In this document: positions 52,799-61,111 of the stretch, one piece after another | Layout of the letters: every line of letters starts with the position of its first letter | Numbering within the stretch: the stretch's first letter is position 1 | NCBI RefSeq assembly: GCF_013393385.1 | Contig: NZ_AP023239.1 | Span: 4,898,001 to 4,962,000, forward strand | Length of the DNA: 64,000 nucleotides | From: Paenibacillus sp. URB8-2 | Lineage (GTDB): Bacteria; Bacillota; Bacilli; Paenibacillales; Paenibacillaceae | Reading direction: 5' to 3' | Made by a program: the position numbers and the translations under genes | The notes under the pieces: model-generated | Told to the model about the DNA's origin: nothing | Databases searched by the model: none | The model's input: the letters and a program-made list of their open reading frames with translations, nothing else

Positions 52799-54616
52799 AT
52801 GCAGACATTCTATACCGTGAGACCCGGTGATTCCGTGTCGGCAATCGCCAAGAGGTGGGAAATCCCTGTCACTGCGCTCATCGCAGCGAACAATCTCCCG
52901 TCTCCCTATATCATCTACCCCGGCCAGCAGCTCTCGGTTCCGTCCGGCGTGACAACCGTTCAGGTTAAATCCGGAGACTCCATCTACTCCCTTGCCCAAG
53001 CTTACGGCGTGCCTATTGCCGTTATTATCGAAGCCAACCGGCTAAGTCCGCCATACACGATCTATATCGATCAAATACTCATAATCCCGCCGGGTGTCCC
53101 CTATTATGTGGTGCAGCCCGGGGATACATTATATGGACTTGCCGGCAGATACAACGTCACGACTAGCGGCGTCCGAAGACCGGATCTGATCCGCCAAGCG
53201 AACCGGCTGCCTTCCGACTTGATCATCGCGGGCATGCACCTTATCATACCTTACGCTCCTCCGGGCGGAGCCGGCCGGCTGGCCTTTGTTTCGAACGCTG
53301 GCGGCGCCTACGATCTCTGGCTGTACGATCCGCGGAGCGGCCGAACGACAGCGGTTGGAAGTCAGCAGGCGGATGCCCATTCCGTGCCCTATTGGTCGCC
53401 GGACAATCGCCGGATTGCTTTTATCGGAAAACAAGGGGTCCTCTTCATCCTCGACGTGCTGCAGGGAACCTTGATGCAGATTGATCAGCTTGAGCCCTAT
53501 ACCACCCTCTCTTGGTCCCCGGACAGCAAGCAGATCGCTTATACGAAGCAGAACCGGATCGTGCTCTATGAACTGGCCACTTTCTTCGGCAGAACGCTGT
53601 CCGTAACCGGCGCCAAGCATGTGCAGTGGTTTCCCTCCGGCGATAAGCTGTTGTTTGCGGCTCCGGATAACACCGGAACTGATCAGTTGTATGAGATTCG
53701 CGTCGACGGTACCGGCCAGCGCCAAATTACGCATGATACGTTCAGCCCTAAGAACGATGTAGAGCTCTCCCCGAACGGCTCCTATGCCCTTTTCACCTCT
53801 CCCGGCGCAAGCATTTCCATCATCTATGTCGTTGAAATCAATACAGGGAACATATCCGAGCTCACAGGAGGGCCAATAGCAAAAAATTATTTCCCGGCCT
53901 GGGCCCCAAACAGCGCCGCCATCGCCTACAGCGCAACTGATTTCGCCGAACGCAAAGGCTACTTCTCCACCATCCAAACCGAGCGTCCGCAAGGCGGGGG
54001 CCAGCAAATTCTGGCCGTCTCCGATTGTTTTGCCACTCCCGTCACCTGGTCCCCAGGCAGTGAAGCCATCGCCTACTTGTCGGGCTGCCGGGGAGCGGGA
54101 CTCTCCAGCGAGATTTGGATCGTCGATATCCGTCATCCCGCACCGATTCGCGTCATTTCCGGGACCGGAGCCATCTCCTCCGTACAATGGTCCTACGGAT
54201 CTATTCCAGCAGATAACTACGCCCAGTTCCGCAGCACTGTGTATCGCGTAAGCTTCCCCTACCCCGCGTCCTGGCGAGCGGTGAGCGAGACCCGGTACGA
54301 GGGCGCGGACGGTTTCTTCCAAATCTCCGCCTTGGCCAGCGATCTGCCGTTCGCCGAGTTGTGCCGCTCCGAAGCGTATCATCCGCTAATGCCCTATGGC
54401 TCTTCCCCTCGGATCGTTCCGGGACGAGTGCAAGGTCAGGAAGCCTGCTACATCTTCCCTTCCCCGGACCAAGCGCCTGAGCTTCGGCGGCAATCCGCGC
54501 TCATCGCCGTATATCCGCAGCCTGTTGTGATTAACGGCAGCACGTATCCGTACTTCATTCTCTGGGCGGATCAAGATCATATTCAAGCGATCGTGAACGG
54601 ATTGCGGTTTCTTTGA
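52799..54616 (+). CDS. LysM-domain protein with TolB-like beta-propeller
   Basis: The 605-residue protein has three LysM repeats (about 3-47, 51-96 and 102-152; YTVRPGDSVSAIAKRW, VKSGDSIYSLAQAY, VQPGDTLYGLAGRY). A beta-propeller of TolB/PD40 repeats follows (PYWSPDNRRIAF, LSWSPDSKQIAY, AWAPNSAAIAYS), and a ~110-residue C-terminal domain ends it. No signal peptide follows the chosen ATG (AAGGAGGAGGCCAGCCGT upstream), as in spore-coat LysM proteins. It probably binds peptidoglycan of spore or wall. Confidence 0.8.
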   Translation: MQTFYTVRPGDSVSAIAKRWEIPVTALIAANNLPSPYIIYPGQQLSVPSGVTTVQVKSGDSIYSLAQAYGVPIAVIIEANRLSPPYTIYIDQILIIPPGVPYYVVQPGDTLYGLAGRYNVTTSGVRRPDLIRQANRLPSDLIIAGMHLIIPYAPPGGAGRLAFVSNAGGAYDLWLYDPRSGRTTAVGSQQADAHSVPYWSPDNRRIAFIGKQGVLFILDVLQGTLMQIDQLEPYTTLSWSPDSKQIAYTKQNRIVLYELATFFGRTLSVTGAKHVQWFPSGDKLLFAAPDNTGTDQLYEIRVDGTGQRQITHDTFSPKNDVELSPNGSYALFTSPGASISIIYVVEINTGNISELTGGPIAKNYFPAWAPNSAAIAYSATDFAERKGYFSTIQTERPQGGGQQILAVSDCFATPVTWSPGSEAIAYLSGCRGAGLSSEIWIVDIRHPAPIRVISGTGAISSVQWSYGSIPADNYAQFRSTVYRVSFPYPASWRAVSETRYEGADGFFQISALASDLPFAELCRSEAYHPLMPYGSSPRIVPGRVQGQEACYIFPSPDQAPELRRQSALIAVYPQPVVINGSTYPYFILWADQDHIQAIVNGLRFL

Positions 54617-54705
54617 GATACGCACTTTAAAGTACGTACTACCTCAAACAGCCGTATGATTGTAAACTTATAGAAATTAGCGCTACGTACAAAGGAGAAG
54701 AGAAA

Positions 54706-55605
54706 ATGAAATATACCGGCCCCGTATACCGTCCGCCATTTGAAGCGAACTCACTATTACTGCAAGTTACTGTAGGATGCAGCCATAATGAGTGCAGCTT
54801 CTGCACCATGTATAGCGATGTTCCTTTTCAAATCGAAACGATGGAACAAATTGAACAAGATTTATGGGAAGCGAGACGAGTGTATCCTAAAGTAAACCGT
54901 ATATTTTTAGTCAATGCCGACCCTTTTGCCCTGAGTGCAGACCGGCTTAAATCCATTGCTGTTAAAATCAATGAAATCCTGCCTGAAGTCGAGACTATCG
55001 CGATGTATGCCTCCGTTAATAACATAAGAAATAAATCAGATGAAGAGCTTAAAGAATTAAGAGCCTTAAAGATTAATGACCTCAATATTGGCCTGGAATC
55101 CGGTATGCCAGAGGTTGTGGAACATTTTAATAAAGGGTTTACCGTGGATGAAGCGAAAGTGCAGTTACAGCGTTTAACCGAGGCCGGAATAGACTTTAGT
55201 GTAAATATTATCATTGGAGGAGCCGGCAGCGGAAAATCACATGAAAATGCAATAGCAAACAGCAAACTGCTAAATGAAGTTAAACCCAAGCTGATCTTTA
55301 TTGCCACTTTACATGTGGATCCCGGCAGCCCGCTTGATGAAGAAGTAAAAGAAGGGCTTTTTATAGAAAATACCTTGCGCCAAAATATTGAAGAGGAAAT
55401 CGAAACGTTAAAAGGACTGAACCTGGACTATACCTATTTCTTCGGTCTCCATACCTCCAATATAATACCCGTTCACGGAATGCTTCCAGACAAAAAAGAT
55501 GAAATGATTGCGGCTCTAAAAGAAGGCTTAAACTCAATTGGGGGCGAATATTTAGACGGTCACCTGAAAAAAGGTGTGGAAGGTAGGGTTTCAATACCTA
55601 GATAA
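54706..55605 (+). CDS. Radical SAM protein
   Basis: This 299-residue protein has an N-terminal cluster motif with C25, C30 and C33 (GCSHNECSFC, a CX4CX2C spacing), followed by DLNIGLESG and VNIIIGGAGSG, the usual SAM-barrel strands. It belongs with the COG1032-type radical SAM proteins of unknown reaction. AAAGGAGAAGAG precedes the start. An aminotransferase gene follows 29 bp later and is probably co-transcribed. Two TACGTAC repeats lie in its upstream region. Confidence 0.82.
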   Translation: MKYTGPVYRPPFEANSLLLQVTVGCSHNECSFCTMYSDVPFQIETMEQIEQDLWEARRVYPKVNRIFLVNADPFALSADRLKSIAVKINEILPEVETIAMYASVNNIRNKSDEELKELRALKINDLNIGLESGMPEVVEHFNKGFTVDEAKVQLQRLTEAGIDFSVNIIIGGAGSGKSHENAIANSKLLNEVKPKLIFIATLHVDPGSPLDEEVKEGLFIENTLRQNIEEEIETLKGLNLDYTYFFGLHTSNIIPVHGMLPDKKDEMIAALKEGLNSIGGEYLDGHLKKGVEGRVSIPR

Positions 55606-55634
55606 GTTTTAAGGGTAGCGGAAGGAGATTATTA

Positions 55635-56822
55635 ATGAAAGAATTATCGTCCAAAATTGCAAACATTGAACCGGCTAAAATCAGAAAAATGTACGATATG
55701 GCACAAGGTTTGGACAATGTGATTAGTTTTGTAATAGGCGAACCTGAATTTGATACTCCACAGCATATTATTGACGCTGCAAAAAAAGCCATGGATCACG
55801 GCCACACTCATTACACACCAAATTCCGGCATTCTTCCTCTACGTGAAGCTGTGAGCACGCATTTTAAAGATTTTGATAAAGTTAGTTACAATCCACTTGA
55901 TGAAATTATGATTACCGTTGGGGGTATGCAGGGGCTTTACCTATCCCTTTTGGTCCTCACGAATCCCGGTGATGAGGTCATCGTTAGTGATCCTTGTTAT
56001 ACCAATTATTATGGAATGATCGAAATGAATCATGCCATTCCAGTGACGGTACCGGTGTACGAAGAAGAAGGGTTCAACTTTACGGAGAAAGGTTTAAGAG
56101 AAGCGCTAACCCCAAGATCCAAAGCCATCCTATTGAACACTCCATCGAATCCAACGGGTGCCGTGGCGGATCGTGAAACGATAGAAATGATAGCACGAAT
56201 AGCAATAGAAAATGATCTATATGTGATTTTTGATGAGGTATATAAATATCTTACATATGATGAAGAAGCTTTTTTCAATATCGCTCGTATTCCCGGGATG
56301 AAAGAAAGAACCATTATTGTAGATTCCGTATCTAAATCTTACGCCATGACCGGGTGGAGAGTTGGATTCTGTCTAGGTCCGGAGCATGTCATCTCCCAAA
56401 TGCAAAAAATCCAGGAATTTATGTTGTCCTGCGTGAACACTCCGGCACAATATGCAGCGATCGAAGCCCTGACGGGACCCCAAGACGCTCTTACCTACAT
56501 GAATGAGCAATATAAACAGCGCAGAAAGATTATGGTCGACCGGATCAACAGCATCGATACCTTGTCCTGCCTCATGCCGAAGGGTGCATTTTACATATTC
56601 ATGAATATCAAAGAAACCGGCCTAACCTCAGAAGAATTTGCAATCGAGCTTCTAAAGGATCAGCATGTCGTTTTGTCTCCTGGAGATTGTTTTGGAGCTA
56701 TGGGCGAAGGTTACGTGAGACTGTCCTATGCTACCTCAGTGGAGAATATTAATGAAGGATTCGATCGAATCGAGAAGTTTGTGAAAAAATTGAGCGAGAG
56801 AAGAGTACCTAATCACCGTTAG
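55635..56822 (+). CDS. PLP-dependent aminotransferase, class I/II
   Basis: The 395-residue protein has the PLP lysine K234 (DSVSKSYAMTGWR), NTPSNPTGAV at 168-177 and IFDEVYKYL at 198-206. It is an aspartate/aromatic aminotransferase-like enzyme; length is normal. AAGGAGATTATTA precedes the start. It is paired with the radical SAM gene, which suggests the two act on a common amino-acid-derived substrate. Confidence 0.9.
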   Translation: MKELSSKIANIEPAKIRKMYDMAQGLDNVISFVIGEPEFDTPQHIIDAAKKAMDHGHTHYTPNSGILPLREAVSTHFKDFDKVSYNPLDEIMITVGGMQGLYLSLLVLTNPGDEVIVSDPCYTNYYGMIEMNHAIPVTVPVYEEEGFNFTEKGLREALTPRSKAILLNTPSNPTGAVADRETIEMIARIAIENDLYVIFDEVYKYLTYDEEAFFNIARIPGMKERTIIVDSVSKSYAMTGWRVGFCLGPEHVISQMQKIQEFMLSCVNTPAQYAAIEALTGPQDALTYMNEQYKQRRKIMVDRINSIDTLSCLMPKGAFYIFMNIKETGLTSEEFAIELLKDQHVVLSPGDCFGAMGEGYVRLSYATSVENINEGFDRIEKFVKKLSERRVPNHR

Positions 56823-56969
56823 TGCACTTGCCGTTACTCTTGCCGATGGTGGAGCTTAAAACACGTTATTCAAGATCAGGCGATATTCAATTTCCTGGTC
56901 TTTTATTTTCTCCAATCTGCTGTCCCTATTCAAAAAAGTTGGCTGCTCCCCTCTTCTGCCCAATCGCGA

Positions 56970-57461
56970 TTAAGTTGCACTATTGGCCTCAGCATTTTTC
57001 TGAATTTCATTCATGCCCATAATTACCGCCACAAGCTCATAAGTATCCAAATAATCACTCTGATTGTTCAGAACATAAGCGTCTGAAGCAAACCAACCGT
57101 TCACTTGTTTAAAATAGGCCACAATCCTCGATTCATCGGACACTTCATATTCCTTGGAAAATGCCGGGGATGTGATGTCGTAACTTCCTCGCCCTTCGGT
57201 TTCGTATGTGAATTTCTTCGTGAACCATGCAAATCGGCTTCGCAAAACGCCTAACTGTCCCCCATCTGCATCCGTAACCTCCCATTTGCCTGAAAAAAAC
57301 GGGAACCTTCCCTTGTACAGCAGCTCTCCATTGTCCCCATAAACATCGATCGCCGAGCCAAAAGCGCTTTTCAAGTCGATCTGACCGATACTTTCTCCCT
57401 GTTCATTAAGAATTTCCGTTAAACCCGCATTAAAAAAATTATCTCTAAAATAAAGCTCCAT
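56970..57461 (-). CDS. Tubby/LURP-one-like protein
   Basis: This 163-residue, beta-rich protein has the repeating pattern of LURP-one/tubby C-terminal-like barrels (INEQGESIGQIDL-type, FSGKWEVTDADGGQLGVLRS, YEVSDESRIVAYFKQ). Such proteins are small, cytosolic and of unknown function in bacteria. GGAGGCGATGG lies before the start. It is monocistronic. Confidence 0.65.
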   Translation of the reverse strand: MELYFRDNFFNAGLTEILNEQGESIGQIDLKSAFGSAIDVYGDNGELLYKGRFPFFSGKWEVTDADGGQLGVLRSRFAWFTKKFTYETEGRGSYDITSPAFSKEYEVSDESRIVAYFKQVNGWFASDAYVLNNQSDYLDTYELVAVIMGMNEIQKNAEANSAT

Positions 57462-57617
57462 TTATCCATCGCCTCCTGGGAGTAATACGATACAAGGGAT
57501 TGGGGGTCGCATATATTCACAATATTTCCAATTTTTAAAAAAATGAATGAATCTATTTTTATACCATGATAGCATTCGAAATGAATTGAATATGATTAGA
57601 GAAAGGAAGAAGAAAAT

Positions 57618-58073
57618 ATGAATATTAAAGTCGAAACTCTTCCAACATATCGCCTCGCATACGTGCGGCAAGTTGGTCCATATGGTCCTGCAAATACTCA
57701 AGCAATGGAAAAGTTAAAAAAATGGGCGGAGGAGAAAAATCTGCTCACTGAATCAGCAATAATTCTCGGAATTCCACAAGATAACCCTGAAACAACACTT
57801 CCTGAGAACTGTAAATATGATGCATGTATCGTCATTTCAAAGGATTATTCGATGGATGATTCCATTTGCGAAGGCGAACTTTCCGAGGGGCTATACGTTG
57901 TTTTCAAAGTCAAACATATAGTGGAAGATATTCAAAAAGCATGGGCGAAAATGTTTCCAGCTTTACAAAACAGCGGATATCAAATGGACAACAAGCCAAT
58001 TTTGGAAAGATACACGGGTGACATGATTAACCATCATTTTTGCGAAATATGTGTTCCTGTAAAGCCGCTATAG
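57618..58073 (+). CDS. GyrI-like / effector-binding-domain protein
   Basis: The 151-residue protein matches the GyrI-like (SbmC, AraC effector-binding) fold: LPTYRLAYVRQVGPYG at 8-23, KYDACIVISKDYSMD, and GLYVVFKVKHIVEDI. There is no DNA-binding domain. Members bind small molecules or drugs or hydrolyse cyclopropanoids. GAAAGGAAGAAG precedes the start. Confidence 0.82.
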   Translation: MNIKVETLPTYRLAYVRQVGPYGPANTQAMEKLKKWAEEKNLLTESAIILGIPQDNPETTLPENCKYDACIVISKDYSMDDSICEGELSEGLYVVFKVKHIVEDIQKAWAKMFPALQNSGYQMDNKPILERYTGDMINHHFCEICVPVKPL

Positions 58074-58098
58074 TCATTTGAGGAACTGCAAAAATATT

Positions 58099-58938
58099 TC
58101 ACTTCTTTCTTGCCAAGACACAGAGCGTATCGTTATCTTCAGTATAAGGATTGCCGGAGAAGTTATTATAAAACTCCAGGTCAACAAATCCATATTTCAG
58201 TAAGATGGAGGATACTCATCCCTTGTATACGTTTTATCCCAGATGTTATACACCTCAAAATGGCTGGTTTCATCAACAATGATATATTGACTTAAATGAG
58301 CGCCTGAGTCTTCATACCAATAACTTGAATTTAGACCTAAATGGGGCCCAGGCCTCCAGAATCCTCCAATTTTCAAACTCCATGTTTTTGTTCCTTTATG
58401 GTCCATGTACTTTTGCGGGCGGAATATATCAAAAACAAATGCTCCTCCAGGTTTTAAAGTTGCATAGATCTTCGTAAGTAACGTATCCCTGCTCAATTCG
58501 TCTATAACGCCAAAATCGCAGTAAATCATTAAAATGATGTCATATGGATTGGGATAGTCATACGAAATATAGTTTTCGCTTAAACTAAGAAATCTCAAAG
58601 TTCCCCATGGTTGCTTGTTGCTTGGCGTATTCAATAGACAATTTTGAAAAATCAATGTCCGTTACAGAATACCCCAATTTCGCCAACCGCTGTGCATATA
58701 GCCCAGGTCCGCATCCCAAATCAAGAATTTCTTTGGCATGATCCTGCCGGCATAAGTAATTAACTATCCAATGAACGGTTGCATCGATTACTTCGGGTCT
58801 CCTGCTTGCTGCATCCGACATCGGATCTAAATGTGTCGCCAACAGTTGGCGGGATATATAATCGTCCGTCCACATTTGAGAGGTTCCCTCTTGAAAAATA
58901 CTCGGCTTTTCGCTCGCTTGAAGTAGTCTTGTTATCAA
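58099..58938 (-). pseudogene. Class I SAM-dependent methyltransferase, two frameshifts
   Basis: The first frame holds the N-terminal part with the SAM-binding motif ILDLGCGPGLYAQRLA and stops at 58585. The protein continues in another frame from LRFLSLSENYISYDYPNPYD through LKPGGAFVFDIFRPQKY and stops at 58197. A third frame then reads SSILLKYGFVDLEFYNNF then TEDNDTLCVLARKK to a stop at 58099. Each piece is a good methyltransferase segment in the correct order, so two indels (near 58590 and 58208) have broken the gene. Function is lost unless the sequence is wrong. Confidence 0.8.
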
Positions 58939-58999
58939 TTTCTATGCAGATCCTTGTTCCCATTATTGACAGTAAAGTAACGAAAATAAAGTCGTATCA

Positions 59000-59419
59000 T
59001 TAAGATAATATTCGAGGTAGACCCATTATTTTCCTTGCACCCATCCTAAAACCTATCCCCAGTAACAATAGAAAAAGCCGGGCAAATGTCAGGATGAAGG
59101 ACAGACCGCGTTCGCTAAAGGTATGACCATATTCACGCTCGATATAATGGATCGTAAGCTTTAGGGTCCAAGTATACTTAGCCTCAAACCCAACGTCCAC
59201 AGGGCGCTTATGAGCGAGTAAGTCTGTGAGCTGCTGGGTTTGCTCTTTCGACAATTTTGGCGGTTTACCAGGGGAGTGGTCCATTTCCAGATTCTTCAAT
59301 ACCCCGTCCTGATATTTGTGCAGGTAGTCGCCTACCGTTTTAGGAGTACGGTGCAAGGTTTCCGAGATTTGGGCAATGGTTCGGCCTTCCAACCGTAGAA
59401 GCACAGCCTTGGATTTCAT
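59000..59419 (-). pseudogene. IS630-family transposase, truncated remnant
   Basis: The 139-codon frame carries the N-terminal helix-turn-helix of IS630 transposases (RLEGRTIAQISETLHRTPKT, GDYLHKYQDGVLKNL) and the linker KYTWTLKLTIHYIEREYGH. It then turns into unrelated sequence after SERGLSFIL, and the catalytic DDE domain is absent. The element is dead and lies at the border of the AT-rich island. Confidence 0.75.
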
Positions 59420-59456
59420 TAGTTCATTAAATCATTTTATATAGATGATTTAAACA

Positions 59457-59493
59457 AGAAAGACTGCCGGCAAATTTCTCCGACAGTCTTTCT
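59457..59493 (-). terminator. Terminator of the 42-residue basic protein gene
   Basis: AGAAAGACTGCCGG and its nearly complementary copy (one mismatch) form the stem; on the minus strand TCTTTCTTGTTT follows. Confidence 0.7.
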
Positions 59494-59498
59494 CTTCC

Positions 59499-59627
59499 TT
59501 ATAAAGTAGTATGCTTCTCTTCATATTCGCTGGACAATTCCTTGAGCGATTTGATTTTACCATGGGGATGCTGTTCTTGCTTTCGTGACTTCCAGGCAGC
59601 TTTGTTCCTTCTCTTCTGGTGAGCCAT
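59499..59627 (-). CDS. Small basic protein, 42 residues
   Basis: The frame encodes a very basic N-terminal half (MAHQKRRNKAAWKSRKQ) and an acidic C-terminal end (KELSSEYEEKHTTL). AGAGGAGG lies nine bases before the ATG, and a terminator begins six bases after the stop, so the short frame has all the marks of a gene. Charge and size would suit a nucleic-acid-binding peptide. No family is recognised. Confidence 0.6.
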   Translation of the reverse strand: MAHQKRRNKAAWKSRKQEQHPHGKIKSLKELSSEYEEKHTTL

Positions 59628-59783
59628 AAAAGATATCCTCCTCTGGAAACTGAGATGTATACTACTTCCTTATGTTGTCATTCCTGGGCCCCGTTCATTC
59701 ATATAATTAATTCATGTGAACAGAAATGGATCGATTATCACAATTATCTATCTCCAATGGTTTCCATCAATTTCAACCCATTC

Positions 59784-59822
59784 TAAAAAAATGAGCCGTC
59801 CTGTAAATTCAGGACAGCTCAT
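59784..59822 (-). terminator. Orphan terminator in the 59.6-60.1 kb gap
   Basis: The minus strand has ATGAGCTGTCCTG-AATTTA-CAGGACGGCTCAT then TTTTTTT. No gene ends directly before it; the nearest candidate is the GIY-YIG-like gene 300 bp upstream. Confidence 0.6.
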
Positions 59823-59836
59823 GATGTCTGCATTTT

Positions 59837-59879
59837 GGTTCCACACTTTTTTTTACCGGTTCCACACTTTTTTATAACC
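59837..59879. repeat. Tandem pair of GGTTCCACACTTTTTT repeats
   Basis: Two head-to-tail copies of about 21 bp (59837-59857 and 59858-59879) end in ACC. Multiple short terminal repeats of this kind occur at the tips of some insertion sequences such as IS21 types, but no transposase of that kind is here. The remaining AT-rich gap 59880-60121 holds nothing I can support. Confidence 0.5.
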
Positions 59880-60121
59880 AGACAGTAATTGAATGTGTTA
59901 AATATACTTTGTAACTCTAATCCCTTGATATTCCAGTGTTTTTTATAGATAAGTATGAGATTAAAGTTTGCAACTGAAACTTATAGACAGGAAAATAAAG
60001 ATTGTAACTAAAGTATTGATGAATATATCAAATTTATTTACTATTACCAATTTAATTCGGTATCATATATATATATATTTTTTCATAAATCGCTCTATCT
60101 AGAAGGTAAAAAGCAAAAAAA

Positions 60122-60853
60122 TTATGTTTGGATATTTACTTGCTCGTTTTTTAGTAAATCAGTTCTACTTGAGTGATTTTCAACATTTACATACATATCA
60201 AATAGTGCGTAACTATTATTCAAGTAAGTTGAATTTAATTCAGGCTTTAAATTAAAAATTAGCCCAGCTTCTAAGTTGCTTAGCAGATTTTTCGCATCTT
60301 CAAAGGGTTGAATAAATTCTAAAGGCATATAATTTTTATTATTATCTAAGAAAACAACCGTGCCAAAGTATATGTGTTTACTCATTCCCTCATATTCAGG
60401 TGCATGAAGCTTTAGTCCAGCACTATGCCCTCCTGCAAAGCGATGTGTTTTTGAAGATGTCTTTCCTACGTATACAAGTCTTTCATCTATACCATCACCA
60501 ACAGATATAAAATATAGAGGGTAGCAAGCTGCAGGAGGTGTTTTCAATTGGTACTTAATTTCGTTTATTATTTCTCTATCAACATCTCTTAATTTATCGT
60601 CTGCATTAATCTCTAATTCTTCACCATAAACGTCAGTAATGATTCTTAACGAATTAGCAACATAATCATTTACTTTTACCCACGTGTCTTCTAAACTTTG
60701 AGCATTCATCTCCATTACTTTATACAGTGGAAGACACACGTCTAAAGCAATATAACAACCGTATTCAAAATTAATATCCTTTAACCGATACCTATCTAGA
60801 ATAGGTAAATACCCTATTCTTAAGTAATATTTCAAAGAGTGATACATAGTCAA
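60122..60853 (-). CDS. GIY-YIG nuclease-like protein in attC-like array
   Basis: The 243-residue protein has a C-terminal half that reads like a GIY-YIG domain: YPLYFISVG (111-119), LVYVGKTSS (126-134), R138 in THRFAGGHSAG, and catalytic-type E195 with the terminal NLKPELN (201-207). GIY-YIG appears in modified form as LYF-YVG. The N-terminal half is unknown. A TTG start (60851-60853) has AAGGTGAG seven bases upstream, exactly as for the next gene; a GTG four codons earlier overlaps that site. The gene is AT-rich and lies between an attC-like element and IS debris, so it is probably transferred; a defence role is possible. Confidence 0.65.
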   Translation of the reverse strand: MTMYHSLKYYLRIGYLPILDRYRLKDINFEYGCYIALDVCLPLYKVMEMNAQSLEDTWVKVNDYVANSLRIITDVYGEELEINADDKLRDVDREIINEIKYQLKTPPAACYPLYFISVGDGIDERLVYVGKTSSKTHRFAGGHSAGLKLHAPEYEGMSKHIYFGTVVFLDNNKNYMPLEFIQPFEDAKNLLSNLEAGLIFNLKPELNSTYLNNSYALFDMYVNVENHSSRTDLLKNEQVNIQT

Positions 60854-60952
60854 TGGTTTGCTCACCTTCTATTTTGTTTATACGCAAATTATTGCACTAC
60901 TATATAATTTAAACATGAATCACCTTAATTTTTACGTCTTTATACTGATTTC

Positions 60953-61074
60953 TTATAACGTTCTCGTATTCACGACGCCCAGCGAATGTTGGGTGTGTCC
61001 GGCTGCTCCTACTTCCTCGAAATCCCTCTGCCGGACCGAAGGCGTATGCCCGATACGTGAATATATTGTTATCT
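60953..61074 (-). repeat. attC-like element 1
   Basis: The 122-bp element has TAAC at one end and GTTA at the other, and inner arms CGTGAATA and TATTCACG that pair with each other. The plus strand begins AACGTTCTCGTATTCACG at 60957. Internal blocks GTGTGTCCGGCTG and CTGCCGGACCGA are shared with element 3. It lies between two single-gene units on the minus strand. Architecture (R''-L''-loop-L'-R') resembles integron attC sites. Confidence 0.55.
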
Positions 61075-61111
61075 GACGTAATTGCCTTCTTCGATTAATG
61101 AGTTATCAATC

